This document shows positions 7,395 to 16,253 of a stretch of 27,794 bases of DNA, piece after piece (position 1 is the first letter of the stretch; each line of letters starts with the position of its first letter). A program made the translations under genes and the position numbers. Under the pieces are notes generated by a model that was not told where the DNA came from, did not search any database, and saw only the letters and a program-made list of their open reading frames with translations. Source of the stretch: Bacilli bacterium (GTDB lineage Bacteria; Bacillota_I; Bacilli_A; RFN20; CAG-826); contig JAILKX010000119.1 in the NCBI GenBank assembly GCA_024693415.1, forward strand, positions 1 to 27,794, written 5' to 3'.

Positions 7395-8729
7395 TTATTC
7401 TCCTGTGATGCCTGCTTTGTCCATACCCTGAACGAAGAACTTCTGCGTGAACACGTAAAGGACCACTAGCGGCAGGATGTTTAGGATCGTGCCGGCCATA
7501 TAGATCGCTTCGTTGATGCTCTTGCCCTCGGTGCTTCCCTGGTACATGGAGTCGAATGAGGATTTGAAGTTCTCGATGCCGAGCGGCAGCGTCGTGATCG
7601 CAGAGCCGAAGTAGACGCTCGCCAAAACCGTTTCGTTGTAATACCAAACGACGGACAGAAGTATGGTGAGAAGGATCGCGCTCCTAGCGCTAGGCAAACC
7701 GATACGCAAGAACGTCTTGATCGTGCCGGCGCCATCGATCGAAGCGGCCTCGATAATGCTTTGCGGAATCGCTTTGAAGTAGTTATAGAAAATAAGGATA
7801 AAGACCGCGCTCTTGAATCCCTGACCGAAAATCGCAGGCAGGACATAGGAGAGGACGTTGCCCGTGATGTTCATGCTGGCGTAGAGGCTCACGGTCGGGA
7901 GCATGATGAGGCAGCTCGGCACGATGAACGTGAAGATGATGAGGCCAAACAGGACCTTCTTGCCCTTGAACTGGAACCTCGCTAAGCCCCAGCCCGTAAT
8001 CGCGCACACGACAGCTTGGCAAAGGGCGGGGACAACGGAAACGAGGACGGTCTGCCAGAAAACCTTGGGGTAATCCAAAACAAGCCACGCCTCCGCATAG
8101 TTGCTCCATTCGGCGCCTGTAGGAACGTAGCGGACGCTCGGGTCGACGAGGTCAGAGGTCGACATCAAGCTGTACGCCACCATATAGAGGATCGGGTATA
8201 GGAACACGAACCCGAATAAGGTAAGCAAGACATATATGATGGTCGCGGGGATGACTCCCTTGCGCTCCTGGTTGCCCAAAAGGACCATTTTGAACGTTTC
8301 GGCGTCGCGATTCTCTTTGCGCCACATCGAAATGATATTCACGCGGTCAGAGGCGACGACCGGCTTCAGGTGCTTGGCGATGTAGGCTTCGCTGCGGGGC
8401 TTGCGTCCCTCGCCCAAATACATCGCTTCGACGATTTCATGAACCCCGTGTATCAGTTTTTCGACGGAATCATAGTGCTCGGCGATGTAGCCGCGCGGCT
8501 GTTCTTCGCTTAATTTCGCATACACGCCGTTAATCTTCTGTCCCAGATAAGAGGAGAAGAAGTCATCGAGGTAACGGGTGTCGCCTGAAACGTTCACGTT
8601 GTGCACGTTGTTGCGGAAGGAAGCCAAGTCAAAACGATCTTCGACCGGCAGCGTCTTGTTGATCCTGCGGAGGTCATTTTCGATGACGTTCAGCTTCTGA
8701 CGCATTTCTTTGATGCGCGGATCGATCAT
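7395..8729 (-). CDS. Sugar ABC transporter permease, MalG type, with 155-residue N-terminal extension
   Basis: This 444-residue permease is much longer than the usual 270-290 of MalG-type proteins. The extra part is a soluble, charged, mostly helical N-terminal region (about 1-155); the first membrane helix begins near 160. Six membrane segments follow, with the EAA loop for ATPase contact at 327-346 (EAASIDGAG...). The protein should be the inner-membrane partner of the MalF-type protein encoded just upstream, with which it shares a 4-nt ATGA overlap and a G-rich ribosome site. The extension would be cytoplasmic by the inside-positive rule. I do not recognise the extension; it may contact the ATPase, a regulator or the cytosolic enzymes. 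Confidence 0.9.
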   Translation of the reverse strand: MIDPRIKEMRQKLNVIENDLRRINKTLPVEDRFDLASFRNNVHNVNVSGDTRYLDDFFSSYLGQKINGVYAKLSEEQPRGYIAEHYDSVEKLIHGVHEIVEAMYLGEGRKPRSEAYIAKHLKPVVASDRVNIISMWRKENRDAETFKMVLLGNQERKGVIPATIIYVLLTLFGFVFLYPILYMVAYSLMSTSDLVDPSVRYVPTGAEWSNYAEAWLVLDYPKVFWQTVLVSVVPALCQAVVCAITGWGLARFQFKGKKVLFGLIIFTFIVPSCLIMLPTVSLYASMNITGNVLSYVLPAIFGQGFKSAVFILIFYNYFKAIPQSIIEAASIDGAGTIKTFLRIGLPSARSAILLTILLSVVWYYNETVLASVYFGSAITTLPLGIENFKSSFDSMYQGSTEGKSINEAIYMAGTILNILPLVVLYVFTQKFFVQGMDKAGITGE

Positions 8730-10198
8730 AATACCCCCTTCCTGCGGCGATTGTGCCGCTTGAATATGAAGACGAAGATCAATAGGACGACGATCATGAC
8801 GATGAAGTAGGAGAAGGCTAAGGCGCTCGAATAGCCATACCCTTTGCCTTCGGCGGTATCGTTCATGTCGGATTGGATCTTAAGGATGATCGGGTTGAGG
8901 GCGAAGATCGACTGCATGACGGTAGTGAACACGACGTTGATGACGATGCTCGAATTCACTGCCGGGAGCGTAACCTTCCAGAATTGCTCCCACCGGTTCG
9001 CCCCATCGATCGCGCTCGCTTCGTAAACGTTCTTGTCGATCTTCTGCAAAGCGGTGAGGAACACAAGGATCTGGATGCCGCTGAACCAAAGGATCATGAC
9101 GAATTCGCCCGTCAGAATATTGAAGGCAGAGCGGAGGAAATCCGGCCACGAAGCCATGAGGGCGTCGAAGTTAATCAAATTTGATAAGCCAGGCATCGCG
9201 GTGACCCCTTGCTCAATCAGGATCTTCATGACCGGTCCGGACGTGATGATGACCGGGAAAAAGAATATGACGCGGAAGGCGCTGCGCCCGCGGATATTGG
9301 TGTTTAGTAGCATCGCCAGCATCAAAGAGAAGATGGTGATGAGGGGAACGTAGACCGCCATCTCAATCAAATAGGTCTTGATGGCGAGCAGGAAGTCGGT
9401 GTCGCTTGTGAAGATATTCACGTAATTCCCGAAGCCGATGAACGTCGCTTGGAACCCCTGGGTCGTTAGGTTAACGGTCGAGAAGGAGAACACGATCGTC
9501 TGGATGAGCGGATAAAGCGTGAACACCAGGAATCCGATGATCCAGGGCGCGCAGAACAATAAGCCCTTGGCCCAATCAGGCAATCTCTTCGGCCCATGGT
9601 TTTGGCTTTCGTAAACGGTTTTGGAGCATTCGTCCGCATAAGCGAATAGGCGGGTCAAGTATTCTTCGTCGCTTAAGGCAAGGGAATCCTGCATATGTTC
9701 CAACGCCTCATAGGCTTTTTGGAAGGCACGGTCGATCTCTTGATGGTATGCGCCGAGGTCAACGTATTCGTCCGAGGAGGATTGGGCGTGATAACGGTCC
9801 AAGATGCCGTTCAAGGTCGATTCGAAATCATATAAGGCGCTCTGGTCTTCGGTCCGCGCGCTCTTTGCGGCTGCCTTGCAACGCGCGCCGATATCTTTGA
9901 GCGGCTTCCTGGCCTTGGCGATTTCGATGGCCGCTTCGGTGCCCAAATCGCGGTCATGGTATTCATGCAAATCCGAAAGCAGTGAGGACGTGACATCGTT
10001 TTCGCTTGTTTTTGTCTGATTATGATCATCTAAGCAACGCTTCTTGATGTCTTCATCGATGGCGCCCTGCAGATAGGAGACGTCTTCGAATTGCTGAACC
10101 TTCTTCCGAATCTCTTTGGCTTGTTTGGGGTCGGCGAAAGCCACGCCATAGAAACGGTCAAGGAAGGTTTGGGCAAGCATCAGGTTCGTGGGTTTCAT
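8726..10198 (-). CDS. Sugar ABC transporter permease, MalF/UgpA type, with 205-residue N-terminal extension
   Basis: This 490-residue permease has an unusual soluble N-terminal region (about 1-205), rich in charged helices and probably partly coiled coil. A normal six-helix permease core begins near 210. The EAA loop is at 393-412 (EASAIDGAN...). Typical MalF/UgpA-type permeases without the extension are about 290-320 residues. It overlaps the DUF5696-like gene upstream and the partner permease gene downstream by ATGA, so all three are likely translated together. The partner permease also carries a long soluble extension, unlike the other permease pair in the same operon (14414-16253). The function of the extension is unknown to me. 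Confidence 0.9.
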   Translation of the reverse strand: MKPTNLMLAQTFLDRFYGVAFADPKQAKEIRKKVQQFEDVSYLQGAIDEDIKKRCLDDHNQTKTSENDVTSSLLSDLHEYHDRDLGTEAAIEIAKARKPLKDIGARCKAAAKSARTEDQSALYDFESTLNGILDRYHAQSSSDEYVDLGAYHQEIDRAFQKAYEALEHMQDSLALSDEEYLTRLFAYADECSKTVYESQNHGPKRLPDWAKGLLFCAPWIIGFLVFTLYPLIQTIVFSFSTVNLTTQGFQATFIGFGNYVNIFTSDTDFLLAIKTYLIEMAVYVPLITIFSLMLAMLLNTNIRGRSAFRVIFFFPVIITSGPVMKILIEQGVTAMPGLSNLINFDALMASWPDFLRSAFNILTGEFVMILWFSGIQILVFLTALQKIDKNVYEASAIDGANRWEQFWKVTLPAVNSSIVINVVFTTVMQSIFALNPIILKIQSDMNDTAEGKGYGYSSALAFSYFIVMIVVLLIFVFIFKRHNRRRKGVL

Positions 10199-12354
10199 GC
10201 CTTGAACACCTCGAAAGACGACGCTTTCACTTCTTTGCCGCCATAGCTATAGGCGGAGTTCCCGTAATTGATCACGATCTTAGCGCCGCTCTCATACTCG
10301 TTGAGATAGACGTTGGCCGCGATCTTCTTTCGACTTTCAAAAGCTTGGCCCGCCACTTCTTTTAGCGGCGCGACAACGCAGTCATACGACTCTTTGATAT
10401 CCTCTTCCCACACGTCGTATTTGCTGGAATAGAGATAGCTCGACGCAGGCGAATCGATGAGATCCATCGCGGTATTTTCGGTAAGGAGGTACGACGGAAG
10501 GATGTTGTAATCCAATAGGCGAAGCAAGCCGGAGGAGCCAAGTTCATATAGATTGAGCGCGGGGCTATATAGCGGGGCATAGCCACTTAGGACAAGGCTC
10601 TGGAACGGCACCGATTCGGTCTCGATCACGAAGGAAGAGGATCCCACCGCGGCATCGATGATTGAGTCAGCATATGGCAAGGCATAAAGATTTGGCTTGC
10701 GAAGCGCCGCCTTAAGCGGGAATTTGCTCAGCGTATCGGCATAGGAAGCGATGCTTTGGGAGCGCGTGAACTCGCTGCGGTAATGCGTGGAATATAGATC
10801 ATAGCCGAGCGAAGTGAAGCTTGCGCCTGCGCCGCCGAGGCTTTGGATTTGCTGTCCATAAGAAGCAACGATATTCGATGTCGAATCAGGATTGAGCCTA
10901 TAGAACGTCATGCCGGTGCCATCGACGTAATCGCTCGTGGCAATGAGCTTCTGCGATTCGTTGCGCGCCAAGTCGCCGCGGCTATCCGCGAAGCTCCGCA
11001 ATGCATCCACCCTGAAGTTGACGTCGACGCCGATCTGCTTGAGGCTTGAAGTCATGTGACCAATATCCCCAAGACGCCCTTCGACGGGGAAGCAATTCGG
11101 ATAGGAATTCTCATAGCCGCCCGCGGAATAGCCTTTGAGGTCGACGACAAGATCGCCCCTAGTAGAAGCGAGATCACCCACTTTTTCGCGGACGAAATCG
11201 CTGGAGGTCATCCGCACATATTCCTTGCCAAACAAGGCTTTCTTGGAGTCGCCCATAAGGAATTCCAAACGCATTTTCGGTGCAGAACCCTCATTTTTCG
11301 CCAGCAAACCCTTGCCGATTAGATATTCGCGATACTTCTTGGCCAAGCCGTTGTAGTCCATCGTTTCGTCGTAAAGATGGTAATGGATGCGCGGGGTGAA
11401 GCTATTCGGGACAGACTGAGGAATCGGCTTTTTGCTGGACTCGCTCATGCCGAGATATTGATAAGTCGTGTCGCGGAGGACGAACCGGAAATACGAGGCG
11501 TTGTAATTGTCGGACATGCCGGCGACCTTGGCGTTCAGTTCGCTGTACTCCTGCCCTTCTTCAATGGTGACCATCATCGCCTTCTCCGCATCATAATGGC
11601 CATACATCGGCCAAGCGAGCTGCTCGGACGAGGTATAGGAACGGCTGCTGGTGGAAATGCCGATGTCGTTGCCATAGGTCCTAAGCGAGAACGGGCTCTG
11701 CGCATGGGTTGGGGTGCTCAGATCGATCAAAGCGCCTGAGCCATCGGGCAAAAGGAAGGTCCCATCATAATGGCCATAGCTCATATCGAAGCCAGGATAA
11801 AGCGCAACCGCGGACAAAACGTTCTTGGATCCTTGGTCGACGGCATTGGTCAACGCCATGGATAAGCCGTCCGACTCAAGGCGGTATTCCAAATCGAACG
11901 TCAAAGATAGCGTCGGGTCGGTCTTTCTGCCATCAAGAACGGTGATGTGGGCCACAAGCCCGCCATCCATTTCCTCGACTTTGGTTTCGGTGACCGCGGA
12001 ATGGTTGCCGTCAAAGATCGCGAAATTCGATTCTCCGCCGCTGGAATTAAGGCCCCAGATGCTCACCGCGCTTTCGAGGAAGCCTGCGCGCAAAGACGTG
12101 ATTTCCTCATCGTCTTCGAGCGTTTCGCCGCTATTGAAAACGACATCGCCCTTCTGAATCGTGAAGCGCAGGTTCTTGCGGTTGATCTTGAACGTATATC
12201 CCCCACCTTCCATGGTGTAGGTCGTCCTAGTGCTGCTATAGGTCGTATCGACGTCAGAGCGCTCGGCCTGAAGCGTGGTGATCGCGTGGGCCACCGCGCC
12301 GCCTGTCGGCAACGCAACCGCCAATACCAAGAGGGCCTTAACGATAAATTTCAT
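10195..12354 (-). CDS. Membrane-anchored DUF5696-like protein, possible glycoside-hydrolase-like fold
   Basis: The 719-residue protein starts with a signal peptide or anchor (about 5-25) without a lipobox Cys. Residues about 45-310 look like a beta-rich domain with the segment LLPDGSGALIDL (201-212), a pattern I associate with DUF5696 proteins found beside YIP1 proteins and sugar permeases in Paenibacillus-like bacteria. Residues about 320-600 resemble a (beta/alpha) barrel, with strand-like segments such as LVVDLKGYSAGG (402-413), VDVNFRVDALRSF (443-455) and GASFTSLGYDL (510-520) that carry acidic or polar ends. A beta-rich tail finishes the protein. This suggests a cryptic extracellular glycosidase or sugar-binding protein, but no catalytic pair can be proved from sequence alone. 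It overlaps both neighbouring genes by ATGA, with AGGAGG about ten bases before its start. Confidence 0.7.
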   Translation of the reverse strand: MKFIVKALLVLAVALPTGGAVAHAITTLQAERSDVDTTYSSTRTTYTMEGGGYTFKINRKNLRFTIQKGDVVFNSGETLEDDEEITSLRAGFLESAVSIWGLNSSGGESNFAIFDGNHSAVTETKVEEMDGGLVAHITVLDGRKTDPTLSLTFDLEYRLESDGLSMALTNAVDQGSKNVLSAVALYPGFDMSYGHYDGTFLLPDGSGALIDLSTPTHAQSPFSLRTYGNDIGISTSSRSYTSSEQLAWPMYGHYDAEKAMMVTIEEGQEYSELNAKVAGMSDNYNASYFRFVLRDTTYQYLGMSESSKKPIPQSVPNSFTPRIHYHLYDETMDYNGLAKKYREYLIGKGLLAKNEGSAPKMRLEFLMGDSKKALFGKEYVRMTSSDFVREKVGDLASTRGDLVVDLKGYSAGGYENSYPNCFPVEGRLGDIGHMTSSLKQIGVDVNFRVDALRSFADSRGDLARNESQKLIATSDYVDGTGMTFYRLNPDSTSNIVASYGQQIQSLGGAGASFTSLGYDLYSTHYRSEFTRSQSIASYADTLSKFPLKAALRKPNLYALPYADSIIDAAVGSSSFVIETESVPFQSLVLSGYAPLYSPALNLYELGSSGLLRLLDYNILPSYLLTENTAMDLIDSPASSYLYSSKYDVWEEDIKESYDCVVAPLKEVAGQAFESRKKIAANVYLNEYESGAKIVINYGNSAYSYGGKEVKASSFEVFKA

Positions 12355-14411
12355 CGTGTGAACACCTCCTGAATGACGCTCCCGAAATAGGAGAAGAGCT
12401 GATATCCAAGCGCGTATAGGATGAGCGCGAACGCGATAAGCAGCACAAAGCAGACGACGGTGAGCAGGATATTGATGAGGGCCTGGCCCAAAGAATAGTC
12501 ATGGAGCTCCATGACGGTGAGCACCAAATTCACGCCGCACCAGATATAAACGGCCCACTCCACCAAGTGGAATATCGCCGCCTCGTTATAGGTCAAGACG
12601 TTCGAAAGGAGGAACATCGGAAGCGCCAAAATCAAATATGGGGATAGCGCATATATGAATCCGATGAAGATGTCACGGAGCTTGCCTTCGCCGTCGCGTA
12701 CCGAGCTCACCGCGTAATTGCAGAACACCAAGAAGAGCAAGGGGATGGTCGAAAGAAGGATAGTCCTAAGTCCATCGCTCCGCCCCACGTCATTGAATAG
12801 GTATCCGGTCAGATAGACCTTCAGAATCTGGATCGCGGCGAACAGCACATAGAGGAATATGGCGCCGTAAATCGATGCACGTCCCTTGTATTTTATCTCG
12901 TAGATGACGTCTCGCGGGCTCTTGATGAAGGAGAACATCAATAGCGTCTCATTCACCACAGGGGCCTTCTTTCCGCGCTGCCAAACCGATATGGGCGCGC
13001 TCAAAGCCGCCGGCTTCAGCTTATAGACAAGCTTCAGCCCGGCCACCGCTACCACCACGATCACGATCGGGAGCAACACCCATCCAAGATTAGCCCTGAT
13101 CCAGCGGTCGCGAACCTGCCAGAACGCCTCGGAATAGCCTTCGCGGTCTTCCGCTAACTTAAATTGATGAAGGGCTGTATCGTAATCGCCTTTCTTCATG
13201 GATGCCTTGGCCAAAGCCTTGTACGCCAAAATGAACTTGGCGTTGTATCGGAGAAGCTCGTTCCAGCTCTCCTCGCCCTCAAGGTACAGGCCGTCTTTGT
13301 AATAGCGGACCGCCTGATATATCAATTTGGCGAATCGGGTAGGCTCATAGCTCACGACGATTCCCGATTCCTTATCGAGGATCAAAAGCTCGCCGTTGCT
13401 GAGCATCGCCGACCCGACCGGGGAATTCAGCGAGCCCAATATCTCTTCGTCATTGCGCCCGCCGAAACGGAACAGAAGCGAACCATACGAATCATAGGCC
13501 GTCAAATATCCGTTCGACTGGACCGTGAAGATATTGCCATCGTCATCGACGAAGGCGGATACTGTCGCCTTGTCGTCGTAATTCATGGTGAGGACGGCGT
13601 TGCCGGAGGTGTTGAGCTTCTTGACGCAGGAGGCGGAATTATTGGTCACCGTGTAAAGCAGGCCCTTGCTGTCGAGGCAGATATTGGTGACTGCCGCGCC
13701 GGCGGAAAGCATATAGTCGTCTGAGGTCACGCCGAAGAAGGATTGCAGGCGGGACAAGAGGGTGATTTGGGCGTTATTCGCACCCACGTATGCCACGAAT
13801 TCGCCGCGATCGTCCAATTGCATGACGCCTTTGGTAGAGCCTTCGAGCACGCAATAGACGTTCCCGGAATCGTCCGCGCAAACCTTGGTGGGGCTGAATT
13901 TGGTCGCGGTTCCGACGAGCTGGGATTCGGGGCGCGAGAACTCGCGCTTGAACTCGAGCGTCTCCTTATCGAGGACCACGATTTTCTGCAACCCTTTGTC
14001 GGCCACATATAAAGAGGTCGAATTCACATAGACGCCAGTCGGCTTCGAGAAGGTGATTTTTGCCCCATCGCCGTTTTCATAATCGAAGACTTCGGCGAAG
14101 GTCGCCTGCGATTCGCCCGACAGCGATACGATGCGGGCGTTCCCGGTGTCGGCCAGATAAACCGTGTCGGTCTCCTTATCGACGCAGAGGCTTTCCGGCG
14201 AGGAAAGCGTCCGATATTCGGATGCCCCTTCGGGTATCGTGAGCTTGCGGCTAGGCAAATATGCGGGTTCGGCCGATACGAGCGCCCCGTCCGGGCCCAA
14301 AGCCTCGGACCCATAAGGAATCGCATAGCCGATCATCGGCTGCAAGGCGCCTGCGAGGAAGAATAATCCGAGCCCGGCGGCGAATATGCTGACCTTCGTG
14401 CGCGTCTTCAT
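12351..14411 (-). CDS. NHL beta-propeller, TPR and YIP1-family membrane fusion protein
   Basis: The 686-residue protein has four parts. A signal anchor lies at about 8-28. Residues about 65-355 form NHL-like propeller repeats, visible as repeated patterns such as VYLADTGNARIVSL (84-97), LYVADKGLQKIVVLD (134-148) and ELLILDKESGIVVSY (341-355). A short TPR-like helical region covers about 365-425. A membrane helix (about 444-464) precedes a YIP1-like domain (about 490-686) with about five further helices. The propeller and TPR should face outside and the YIP1 part sits in the membrane. Such YIP1 proteins are known to me mainly as neighbours of DUF5696 and sugar-permease genes; their role is uncharacterised. 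It starts two bases after the MalG-type gene and overlaps the DUF5696-like gene by four. Confidence 0.78.
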   Translation of the reverse strand: MKTRTKVSIFAAGLGLFFLAGALQPMIGYAIPYGSEALGPDGALVSAEPAYLPSRKLTIPEGASEYRTLSSPESLCVDKETDTVYLADTGNARIVSLSGESQATFAEVFDYENGDGAKITFSKPTGVYVNSTSLYVADKGLQKIVVLDKETLEFKREFSRPESQLVGTATKFSPTKVCADDSGNVYCVLEGSTKGVMQLDDRGEFVAYVGANNAQITLLSRLQSFFGVTSDDYMLSAGAAVTNICLDSKGLLYTVTNNSASCVKKLNTSGNAVLTMNYDDKATVSAFVDDDGNIFTVQSNGYLTAYDSYGSLLFRFGGRNDEEILGSLNSPVGSAMLSNGELLILDKESGIVVSYEPTRFAKLIYQAVRYYKDGLYLEGEESWNELLRYNAKFILAYKALAKASMKKGDYDTALHQFKLAEDREGYSEAFWQVRDRWIRANLGWVLLPIVIVVVAVAGLKLVYKLKPAALSAPISVWQRGKKAPVVNETLLMFSFIKSPRDVIYEIKYKGRASIYGAIFLYVLFAAIQILKVYLTGYLFNDVGRSDGLRTILLSTIPLLFLVFCNYAVSSVRDGEGKLRDIFIGFIYALSPYLILALPMFLLSNVLTYNEAAIFHLVEWAVYIWCGVNLVLTVMELHDYSLGQALINILLTVVCFVLLIAFALILYALGYQLFSYFGSVIQEVFTR

Positions 14412-14413
14412 GG

Positions 14414-15280
14414 CTATTTGATCCCCGAGTGGGCCATGGTGTCCATGACCTGCGATTGCATGACGATAAATATAATAAGGTTAGGCAAGAACATGATGAG
14501 GGCGCTCGCGGCGGCGACGCCTTGGGTGGCGGCGTTCCCGCTCGCGGTGAAAGTCGCGATATAGTACGCGAACGTCTTCAGCGACTCGTCGTTTAGGAAA
14601 TAGACGCTCGCTTCCGTGGCGCCCCAGGCGCTTTGGAAGGACAAGATGGCCACCGTCGCCAGCGCTGGCTTGACCATCGGCATGACGACGCGGAAGAGAA
14701 TCGTCCATTCGCCCGCCCCGTCGATGCGCGCGGCCTCGATCAAGGAATCCGGTATCTGGTCGATGAACTGTTTGATGAGGAAGAGGCCGACCGGCATCGC
14801 GACGATCGGAAGGATGTTCGAGATGAAGCGGTCGATGAGGCCCAAATTGACGATGATGATGAAGCGGGGAATCGTGACGGCGATCGGCACGAACATGAGC
14901 GCGAGGGTGTTAATTTCAAACAGGAGTCCCCTCAATTTGAAATTCTTCTTGGAAAGGATGTAGCCGGCGCTGACGGAAAGGACGACCGAAACGACGACCG
15001 TCAGCACGGTGACGAGGATCGAGTTGAAGAGGTATCGCGACGCTGGGACGCTGCTCGTCTGAAATAAGGCGAACAGATCCTGGAAGTTCTTCCAAGTCGG
15101 TTTATAGACCCAAATCGACGGCGGGAATTTGAATAGCTCTTCCTGCGGTTTGAAGGCGGTCGTGAAAAGATAGACGATCGGGATGACCATGAAGATCGCC
15201 ATCGGGATCAAGATCGCGTAGAACTTGATCTGGCTCGGGTGGAACCGCGTCGGATTTATCTTCCTGCCTTGGTATGACAT
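14414..15280 (-). CDS. Sugar ABC transporter permease, MalG type
   Basis: The 288-residue protein is a normal-length MalG/AraQ-type inner-membrane permease with six predicted helices, the first at about 20-40. The EAA loop that docks on the ATPase is at 182-201 (EAARIDGAG...). It starts four bases after the stop of the MalF-type gene, with AAGGAT/TAAGG as a modest ribosome site. It pairs with the upstream permease (15285-16253) and probably with one or both binding proteins encoded before it. Unlike the second permease pair in this operon, it has no soluble N-terminal extension. Confidence 0.93.
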   Translation of the reverse strand: MSYQGRKINPTRFHPSQIKFYAILIPMAIFMVIPIVYLFTTAFKPQEELFKFPPSIWVYKPTWKNFQDLFALFQTSSVPASRYLFNSILVTVLTVVVSVVLSVSAGYILSKKNFKLRGLLFEINTLALMFVPIAVTIPRFIIIVNLGLIDRFISNILPIVAMPVGLFLIKQFIDQIPDSLIEAARIDGAGEWTILFRVVMPMVKPALATVAILSFQSAWGATEASVYFLNDESLKTFAYYIATFTASGNAATQGVAAASALIMFLPNLIIFIVMQSQVMDTMAHSGIK

Positions 15281-15284
15281 AGCC

Positions 15285-16253
15285 TTAATCCTTGCTCGCG
15301 AGCACCTTTCTCACGATTTTCGAAATCAGATAGATAAAGAGCAATAGCACGACGGAAATCGCGCTGGCATAGCCCATCTCGTAACGGATGTAGCCATAGT
15401 CCTCGATATGGTTGACGATCAAGCTGCCCGCGTAGTTCGGGGTGGGGTTCGACCCGGACAAGGCGACGCCGATCGAGCCGGCCTGGAAGGTATTGACGAC
15501 CGCCATGACCGCGCCGAAGAGCAATTGCGGCTTCATGGATGGGATCGTGACGTAGACGATTTCCTGGAAGCGGTTCTTAAGCCCGTCGCAATAGGCGGCT
15601 TCATATAGCTGCGGGTCGATATTCAATATGCCGGACAGCATCGCGAGGAAGCCGATTCCCATGCTCGACCAAATGGTGACGATGATCATGATCGGCATCA
15701 GGAATTGCTCGCTTTGGAGCCATTGGATCGCTTCGGTGATGAACCCATTGCTCAGCAAGAAGGCATTCAGGTAGCCGTTCGCGTCGCCGGAGAAGATGAC
15801 GGTCCAGACGACCTGCATCGCCACGCCGGCGGTGAGCGAAGGCGAATAGATCGCCAAAGCCAAAATCGTGCGTGGGAGCTTAGGAATCTGGGCAAGCATC
15901 CACGCTAGAAGGAAGGCGAGGATATAGCTCGTCGGGCCGCAGATGACCGCGAAGAGGATGGTGTTCGGCAGAATCTTCTGCATGAAGACCGAGTCGGTGG
16001 TGAAGAGGTTGATGTAATTGGTGAGGCCCACGAAATTGGGGAACGTCATCGAATTGAAGTTCGTGAACGAAAGCACGATGGCGAGCACGACCGGCAAAAC
16101 GATGAAGACGAGGAAGGAAAGCAAATACGGGGCGATCATCACGAGCGACGAGATCTTGTTCTTCACGCCGCCGATCCTGTTTTCCTTTTCGTCATCCGCC
16201 GCAAAAGTAATGACTTTGCCATTCGCATCGGTGAACGAACGCGTTTTCTTCAT
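15285..16253 (-). CDS. Sugar ABC transporter permease, MalF/UgpA type
   Basis: The 322-residue inner-membrane protein has a short charged N-terminus (1-30) and six helices, the first near 36-62. The EAA loop is at 218-237 (EAAYCDGLK...). This matches the usual length and layout of MalF/UgpA-type permeases in Gram-positive bacteria. The start ATG overlaps the stop of the SBP-fusion gene as ATGA and is preceded by AAAGGAGG with a 5-nt spacer, so strong coupled translation is expected. It forms a heterodimer channel with the MalG-type protein encoded directly downstream. Confidence 0.93.
   Translation of the reverse strand: MKKTRSFTDANGKVITFAADDEKENRIGGVKNKISSLVMIAPYLLSFLVFIVLPVVLAIVLSFTNFNSMTFPNFVGLTNYINLFTTDSVFMQKILPNTILFAVICGPTSYILAFLLAWMLAQIPKLPRTILALAIYSPSLTAGVAMQVVWTVIFSGDANGYLNAFLLSNGFITEAIQWLQSEQFLMPIMIIVTIWSSMGIGFLAMLSGILNIDPQLYEAAYCDGLKNRFQEIVYVTIPSMKPQLLFGAVMAVVNTFQAGSIGVALSGSNPTPNYAGSLIVNHIEDYGYIRYEMGYASAISVVLLLFIYLISKIVRKVLASKD

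Noticed and set aside
13164..13724. Rightward open frame of 186 codons
   Set aside because: It lies wholly antisense to the NHL/YIP1 gene and shows no protein family pattern.
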